This document shows, piece after piece, positions 22,905 to 27,161 of a stretch of 27,161 bases of DNA. Position 1 is the stretch's first letter. Each line of letters starts with the position of its first letter. Source of the DNA: CAYWFP01 sp964457365 (lineage in GTDB: Bacteria > Planctomycetota > SZUA-567). The stretch covers positions 1 through 27,161 of the forward strand of contig CAYWFP010000058.1 in the NCBI GenBank assembly GCA_964457365.1. The letters are read 5' to 3'. The translations under genes were made by a program, and so were the position numbers. The notes under the pieces are model-generated. The model was not told the DNA's origin and did not search any database. It saw only the letters and a program-made list of their open reading frames with translations.

Positions 22905-25155
22905 CCATCGTCGACGAAAGCCTGGACCCGGCCACGGTCGAGCGCATCCTGCGCGCCCACGGCACCGCGCGCGAAAACGCCATCCCGGTCCTGCACGCGC
23001 TCCAGCGCGAGTACGGCTACCTGCCGCGCGCGGCGCTGCGCGAGGTCTGCGCGCGCAGCGCGATGACCCCGGCGCAACTGACCGGGCTGGCCACCTTCTA
23101 CACCCAGTTCCGGCTGCGGCCGGCCGGGAAGCACACCGTCAGCGTCTGCTGCGGCACCGCCTGCCACGTCAAGGGCGCCGGCCACGTCGTCGAGGCCTTC
23201 CGCCGCGCCCTGCGCCTCGCGCCCGGGGAGGACACCGACCCCGCGCGGCGCTATACCGTGCAGGAGGTGGCGTGCCTGGGCTGCTGCACGCTCGCGCCGG
23301 TGGTGCAGATCGACGAGGTGACCTACGGCCACGTCACCCCCGCGCGGGTCGAGGCGGTGCTGGACGACTTCGCCCACCGGCAAGCCGCGTCGGATACGGC
23401 CGCGGCCCCCGGCGATCCGGGCGCGCCCGCGGGCGAGATCCGCATCGGCATCGGCTCGTGCTGTATCGCCAACGGCAGCGCCAAGGTGCGCGCGGCGCTG
23501 GAGCGGACGGTGAATGCCATGGCCGCGCCGGTGCGCATCAAGCCCGTCGGCTGCGTCGGCATGTGCCACCAGGCGCCGCTGCTGGAGGTGCAGGTGGAGA
23601 GGACGCCCCCCGTGATCTACGCCAAGGTCGATCCGGCCGACGTGCCGGCGATCCTGCAGAAGCACTTCCGCCCGCGCGGCGCGTGGCGGCGTATCGCCGG
23701 CGGGGCGCTGCGACTTCTCGATGCGCTGCTCACCGACGAGGGGCTCGCGGACGTCGAGGAGGCGCGGCTGGACCCGAACGCGGCACCGGTCTGCGACTTC
23801 CTCTCGCGCCAGGTCCATATCGCCACCGAGCAGTACGGCCGCATCGATCCGCTGGACCTGGCGGAGTATCGCCGGTGCGGCGGCTTCGCCGGACTGGACG
23901 CGGCCCGCGGTCTGGCCCCGGAGACGATCCTGGAGATGATCGACGCCTCGGGCCTGCGCGGGCGCGGCGGCGCGGGCTACCCGACCGGGCGCAAGTGGCG
24001 GCTCGTGCGGGAAGCGGCGGACGCGGCGAAGTACATCGTCTTGAACGGCGACGAGGGCGACCCGGGCGCGTTCATGGACCGGATGCTCTTGGAGAGCTTT
24101 CCCTACCGCATCCTCGAGGGCATGGCCATCGCCGCGCGCGCGGTCGGCGCGCGTGAAGGCTGGCTCTACATCCGCGCGGAGTATCCGCTGGCGGTGCAAC
24201 GCGTGCGCGCGGCGATCGACCGCTGCGAGCAGGAAGGTTTGCTCGACGACTTGACGCTGCGGGTGATGGAAGGGGCCGGCGCCTTCGTCTGCGGCGAGGA
24301 GACGGCGCTCTTGGCGTCGCTGCNNNNNNNNNNGTCGAGACCTTCGCCTGCGTGCCGTGGATCCTGCGCGAGGGGGCCGAGGCGTTCTCCGCGCACGGGA
24401 CCCCGGTGAGCCCCGGCACCAAGGTCTTCGCGCTGACCGGGAAGGTCGCGCGCGGCGGGCTCGTGGAGGTGCCGATGGGCATCACCGTCGGCGAGATCGT
24501 CGAGGGTATCGGGGGCGTGGAAACGGGCGCATGGAAGGCGGTGCAGGTCGGCGGCCCCGCCGGCGGATGCCTGCCGGCGTCCATGGCGGATACGCCCGTC
24601 GACTTCGAGGCGCTGGCGCGGGCGGGGGCGATCATGGGCTCGGGCGGCTTCGTCGTCCTCGGGCACGACGACTGCATGGTCGAGATGGCGCGCTACTTCC
24701 TGCGCTTCACGCAGGAGCAGTCCTGCGGCCGCTGCACGTTCTGCCGCGTCGGCACGCGCCGGATGCTCGAGATTCTCGACCGCCTCTGCGAGGGGCGCGC
24801 GCGCGCGCACGACCTGGACCGGCTGGACGAACTCGCCGCGGGGGTGGTCGACGGCGCGCTCTGCGGGCTCGGCCGGAACGGCCCCAACCCGGTGCTGACC
24901 ACGCTGCGCTATTTCCGCGAGGAGTACGAGGCGCACCTGCAGGGGCGCTGCCCGGCCGGCAAATGCGCGGCACTGATCCGCTACCGCATCACCGATCGCT
25001 GCATCGGCTGCACGCGCTGCGCCCAGGTCTGCCCGGTGGAGGCGATCCCCGTCGACGCCTATCGGCGGCATGCGGTGGACGATACGCTCTGCACGCGCTG
25101 CGGGCTCTGCCGCGGGGTCTGTCCGCAAAACGCCATCGAGGTGGAGTCGCCATGA
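22901..25155 (+). CDS. Fused NuoE-HydB/NuoF NADH:FMN Fe-S oxidoreductase, interrupted by assembly gap (operon gene 7)
   Basis: The first part starts with a NuoE/HydC-like domain: [2Fe-2S] Cys83/88 (VCCGTAC) and Cys125/129 (CLGCC). A thioredoxin-like [2Fe-2S] domain follows (Cys187/188, GCVGMC at 218/222). NuoF/HydB then has the FMN/NADH site GLRGRGGAGYPTGRKW (351-366), NGDEGDPGAFMDR and GAGAFVCGEETALL. After ten Ns it resumes in another frame at VETFACVPWI. It continues with the N3-type site SCGRC-TFCRVG, then LCGLG, CPAGKC and two ferredoxin motifs (CIGCTRCAQVCP, CTRCGLCRGVCP). That C-terminus is the HydB/HndC pattern of bifurcating enzymes. It would oxidise NADH or reduce NAD+ in the cytoplasm. 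Here HydC and HydB are fused into one chain of about 775 residues. About 28 residues are missing at the gap. Confidence 0.9.
24324..24333. other. Assembly gap of ten Ns inside the NADH-binding subunit gene
   Basis: Ten Ns stand for a stretch of unknown length. The coding frame before the gap (22901) and after it (25155) differs, so a literal 10-base gap would break the gene. By comparison with NuoF the missing piece holds roughly 28 residues (G-x-P-R-x-x-P-P-x-P region), about 83 bases. Confidence 0.95.
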
Positions 25156-26231
25156 AGCTGACCATCGACGACCGCGAAGTCGACGCGCCCGACGGGGCGA
25201 CCGTGCTCGAGGCGGCGCGGCGGCGGCATATCGAGATCCCGACGCTCTGCCACGATCCGGCTCTGCCGCCGCGCCAGAGCTGCATGCTCTGCCTGGTCGA
25301 GATCGACGACGCGCCGCGCCTGCTGCCCGCCTGCGCCACGCCCGCACGCGCGGGAATGGTGGTGAAGACCGACAGCGAACGCATCCGCGTTGCGCGCCGC
25401 CAGGCGCTGGAGCTGCTCCTGGGCGACCACCTGGGCGACTGCATCGCGCCGTGCGCGCACGCGCACCCCGCGCACCTGGACATCCCCGGCATCCTCCGGC
25501 TGATCCTGGCGGGCCGCGCGAAAGAAGCGGGGGCGGAGCTCCGCGAACTGACCGCCGAAGGCGATACCGCACGAAGCGATTTCTCCCGGAGCGAAACGGC
25601 GTGCCGCCGGGGGCGGGTCGACGCGCCGGTCGCCATCGGCCGGCTGATGCGATATGCCTTGCGCGCCTCCGGCGGGGAGACGGCGCCTCCGGGCGAGGCG
25701 CCGACGACGGCGACGTCGCCGAAAGGGAAGACGAAGACGTCCGCGCCCTACACCGTCCACATGGGCAAGCTCGCGGCCGAGGAACTCCGGGAGATGGTCG
25801 AACGGGCCAACGCCGAGACGTGCCTCAAACCGGCCGATCCGGCCGCCGGGTTCACCGAAGACGAGGCGCTGCGCGAGGCGAAGCGCTGCCTGTTCTGCGA
25901 CTGCCGCGCCTTGGAGAGTTGCCGCCTGCGCAAGTGGGCCGAGGTTTACGGCGCGCAGCCGGGTAAATTCCGCGGACCGCGGCGGAGTTATCGGATCGAG
26001 CGCGCGGGCGGCGTTCTCTACGCGCCCGGGAAATGCATCGCCTGCGGCCTCTGCGTCTCGCTGTGCGAACAAGAGGGCGCGGCGCTGGGGCTTGCGTGGA
26101 TCGGCCGCGGCTTCGACGTCCGCCCCGGCGCGCCGCTTGAGCACGCTCTAGCCGAGGCGCTCGGCGATCTGGGCAAGCGTTGCGCGGCGGTCTGCCCGAC
26201 CGGGGCGCTGGCGGAGTCGTTGTCGCCTTAG
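25152..26231 (+). CDS. [2Fe-2S]/GltD-like Fe-S protein lacking flavin domains (operon gene 8)
   Basis: The 359-residue protein starts with a NuoG-type [2Fe-2S] domain (C33, C44, C47, C61). Next is a Fer4_20 domain like the N-terminus of GltD: GDC97-IAPC101, then HPAHLDIPGILRLILAGRAKEA and AC151-RRGRVDAPVAI. Here H105 replaces the usual third Cys and the GRVCPxPCE motif has lost its cysteines. In GltD-like proteins FAD and NAD domains follow; here only a Pro/Thr linker (about 170-200) is present. The chain resumes with EAKRC246LFC249DC251, C257 and a ferredoxin motif (C295/C298/C301/C305) plus C344/C348-P. It could pass electrons between the NADH subunit and the NapH-like protein. ATGA overlap and GGAG support the start. 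Confidence 0.85.
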   Translation: MKLTIDDREVDAPDGATVLEAARRRHIEIPTLCHDPALPPRQSCMLCLVEIDDAPRLLPACATPARAGMVVKTDSERIRVARRQALELLLGDHLGDCIAPCAHAHPAHLDIPGILRLILAGRAKEAGAELRELTAEGDTARSDFSRSETACRRGRVDAPVAIGRLMRYALRASGGETAPPGEAPTTATSPKGKTKTSAPYTVHMGKLAAEELREMVERANAETCLKPADPAAGFTEDEALREAKRCLFCDCRALESCRLRKWAEVYGAQPGKFRGPRRSYRIERAGGVLYAPGKCIACGLCVSLCEQEGAALGLAWIGRGFDVRPGAPLEHALAEALGDLGKRCAAVCPTGALAESLSP

Positions 26232-26286
26232 GACCCGTTAAGCAATAATTTCAGAATTTCGGCGATCTTATTGCTTAACGGGTCCT
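26230..26286. repeat. Perfect 19-bp inverted repeat between convergent genes
   Basis: Arms 26230-26248 and 26268-26286 (AGGACCCGTTAAGCAATAA and its reverse complement) are exact, with a 19-base loop. The TAG stop codon of operon gene 8 ends in the left arm. The arms are AT-rich, unlike the window. No T-run follows on either side, so a simple Rho-independent terminator is not obvious. Confidence 0.75.
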
Positions 26287-26311
26287 TAACGCGACGCGGC
26301 AGGAGGAATCC

Positions 26312-27161
26312 TTATCCCGAGAGCGCCGGCACGTCCAGCGGCTGTCCGCCGTTTCTTAGCGACAGCGTCGCCTGGTAGCCGGCGGCCACCGACATGCGCG
26401 CGGCCAGGGGCGTGGCGGTGGTGTCGGTCTTGCCGCGGACGAAGTCCAGGAACTCCCGGACGATGATCGGGTCGGCCCCGCCGTGCGAACCCGCCGCCAC
26501 CGGATCGCCGCGGTGGACCTCATCGCCGATCATACGATACCCGTCGGTGCGCGTGTTCCAGAGGAAGATCGGGCTCTCGGGCGAATCGCCGATGTTCTCG
26601 ATCCGGCCTTCCGTGCCGATGACGGTATAGTTGCGGCAGCAGTCGGGGGTGAAGTGGCACTGCAGGTACGCCCCGAGCACGCCGTCCATCTCCATGATCA
26701 TCACCGTCTGATCCTCGACGTCCATGATCGGATGGAACCCGCTCTGCGCCGCCGGCGGCCAGTGCGCTTTATTAAACGCCGCGCAACCGGGATCGCCCTC
26801 CTGGCGGCGCGGGAGATCCCCGTAGACGGCGAGGTTGCCGAAGGCGCTGACGCGAGTGCTGTACTTGCCGCCCAGCCAGTGCATGACGTCGATGTCGTGC
26901 GTGCCTTTCTGCAGCAGCAGCCCGGTGGCCTTCTCCCGCTCGGCGTGCCAGTCGCGGAAGAACGCGTCGCCGCCGTAGCTGACGAAGTGCCGGCACCAGA
27001 TCGACTTCGCCTCGCCGATGGCGCCCTCGTCGATCAGCGTCTTCATCTTGCGAATGATGGTCATGTAGCGCATGTTGTGCCCGACGAAGAGGCGCCCCCC
27101 GGCGGCTCGCAGGATGCGGTCGCAGCCGGCGATGGTGATGGCCATCGGCTTTTCCAGGTAC
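26312..27161 (-). CDS. Gfo/Idh/MocA-type NAD(P)-dependent oxidoreductase, 5' end outside window
   Basis: The frame stays open to the right edge. Upstream of the first ATG (27145) the codons read YLEKP, the Gfo/Idh/MocA motif with the catalytic Lys, so the start is further right. Visible parts include VGHNMRYMTIIRKMKTLIDEGAIGEA, the KGTHDIDVMHWLGG helix with the conserved His and Asp, and the C-terminal beta-sheet domain (GTEGRIENIGDSPES). These enzymes oxidise or reduce sugars, inositol or related compounds, with NAD(P) bound by a Rossmann domain that is mostly missing here. Substrate is not deducible. It converges on the electron-transfer operon, from which the inverted repeat separates it. 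Confidence 0.9.
   Translation of the reverse strand, partial: YLEKPMAITIAGCDRILRAAGGRLFVGHNMRYMTIIRKMKTLIDEGAIGEAKSIWCRHFVSYGGDAFFRDWHAEREKATGLLLQKGTHDIDVMHWLGGKYSTRVSAFGNLAVYGDLPRRQEGDPGCAAFNKAHWPPAAQSGFHPIMDVEDQTVMIMEMDGVLGAYLQCHFTPDCCRNYTVIGTEGRIENIGDSPESPIFLWNTRTDGYRMIGDEVHRGDPVAAGSHGGADPIIVREFLDFVRGKTDTTATPLAARMSVAAGYQATLSLRNGGQPLDVPALSG

Noticed and set aside
22901..26231. [FeFe]-hydrogenase (HydABC)
   Set aside because: The HydB- and HydC-like parts are present but no H-cluster motifs occur in the last protein or elsewhere in the window.
1..27161. tRNA, rRNA, CRISPR array, insertion sequence
   Set aside because: I found no cloverleaf, no spaced repeat array and no transposase-like protein; this was by reading, not by a program.

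Overview
This is a high-GC (roughly 70 %) bacterial window with tightly packed genes and many 4-base start/stop overlaps. The mix of genes fits a didermic bacterium: an LpxH-type phosphoesterase, a lipoprotein, Sec and twin-arginine signals, an ArnT-like GT39 transferase, a DUF4175-like giant membrane protein, a Gfo/Idh/MocA dehydrogenase and PQQ-like beta-propellers. A planctomycete or other PVC-type lineage is my guess from this gene mix, not something the sequence proves. A run of ten Ns (24324-24333) shows that this is a draft or metagenome scaffold.

Left part (1-6518). A hybrid sensor kinase is cut by the window edge. It is followed by a LEA14-like lipoprotein and a short gene that appears frameshifted. 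A gene-free stretch of about 410 bases comes next. On the minus strand are two secreted helical proteins and, between them, a translationally coupled pair made of a membrane protein with an ABC-like P-loop and a patatin. After these come a small unknown gene, the 23S rRNA methyltransferase rlmE and a PQ-loop membrane protein.

Middle part (6638-15716). A promoter drives the DUF4175-like protein, which overlaps an RlmJ-like methyltransferase gene. On the opposite strand lie a GT39 glycosyltransferase, elongation factor P with a near-consensus promoter, and a coupled GT4 glycosyltransferase/LpxH-like pair.

Right part (15731-26231). This is the most notable region. Eight consecutive plus-strand genes (16506-26231), nearly all overlapping, encode what looks like one electron-transfer machine. 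They are a membrane-anchored PQQ-type propeller, an NHL-type propeller, a 73-residue twin-arginine four-Cys protein, a NapG-like periplasmic polyferredoxin, a NapH-like membrane Fe-S protein, a three-TM protein with a periplasmic PQQ-type propeller, a fused NuoE-HydB/NuoF NADH:FMN protein, and a [2Fe-2S]/GltD-like Fe-S protein that lacks the flavin domains. A divergent two-cluster ferredoxin gene lies immediately upstream. The simplest reading is a membrane complex moving electrons between cytoplasmic NAD(H) and a periplasmic partner, with the propellers as scaffold or interaction modules. No hydrogenase H-cluster, formate dehydrogenase, nitrate reductase or Rnf/Nqr subunit is visible, so the catalytic partner is unknown. 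I do not recognise the complete combination as a described system.

The window ends with a perfect 19-bp AT-rich inverted repeat between convergent genes, then a Gfo/Idh/MocA dehydrogenase that runs off the right edge.
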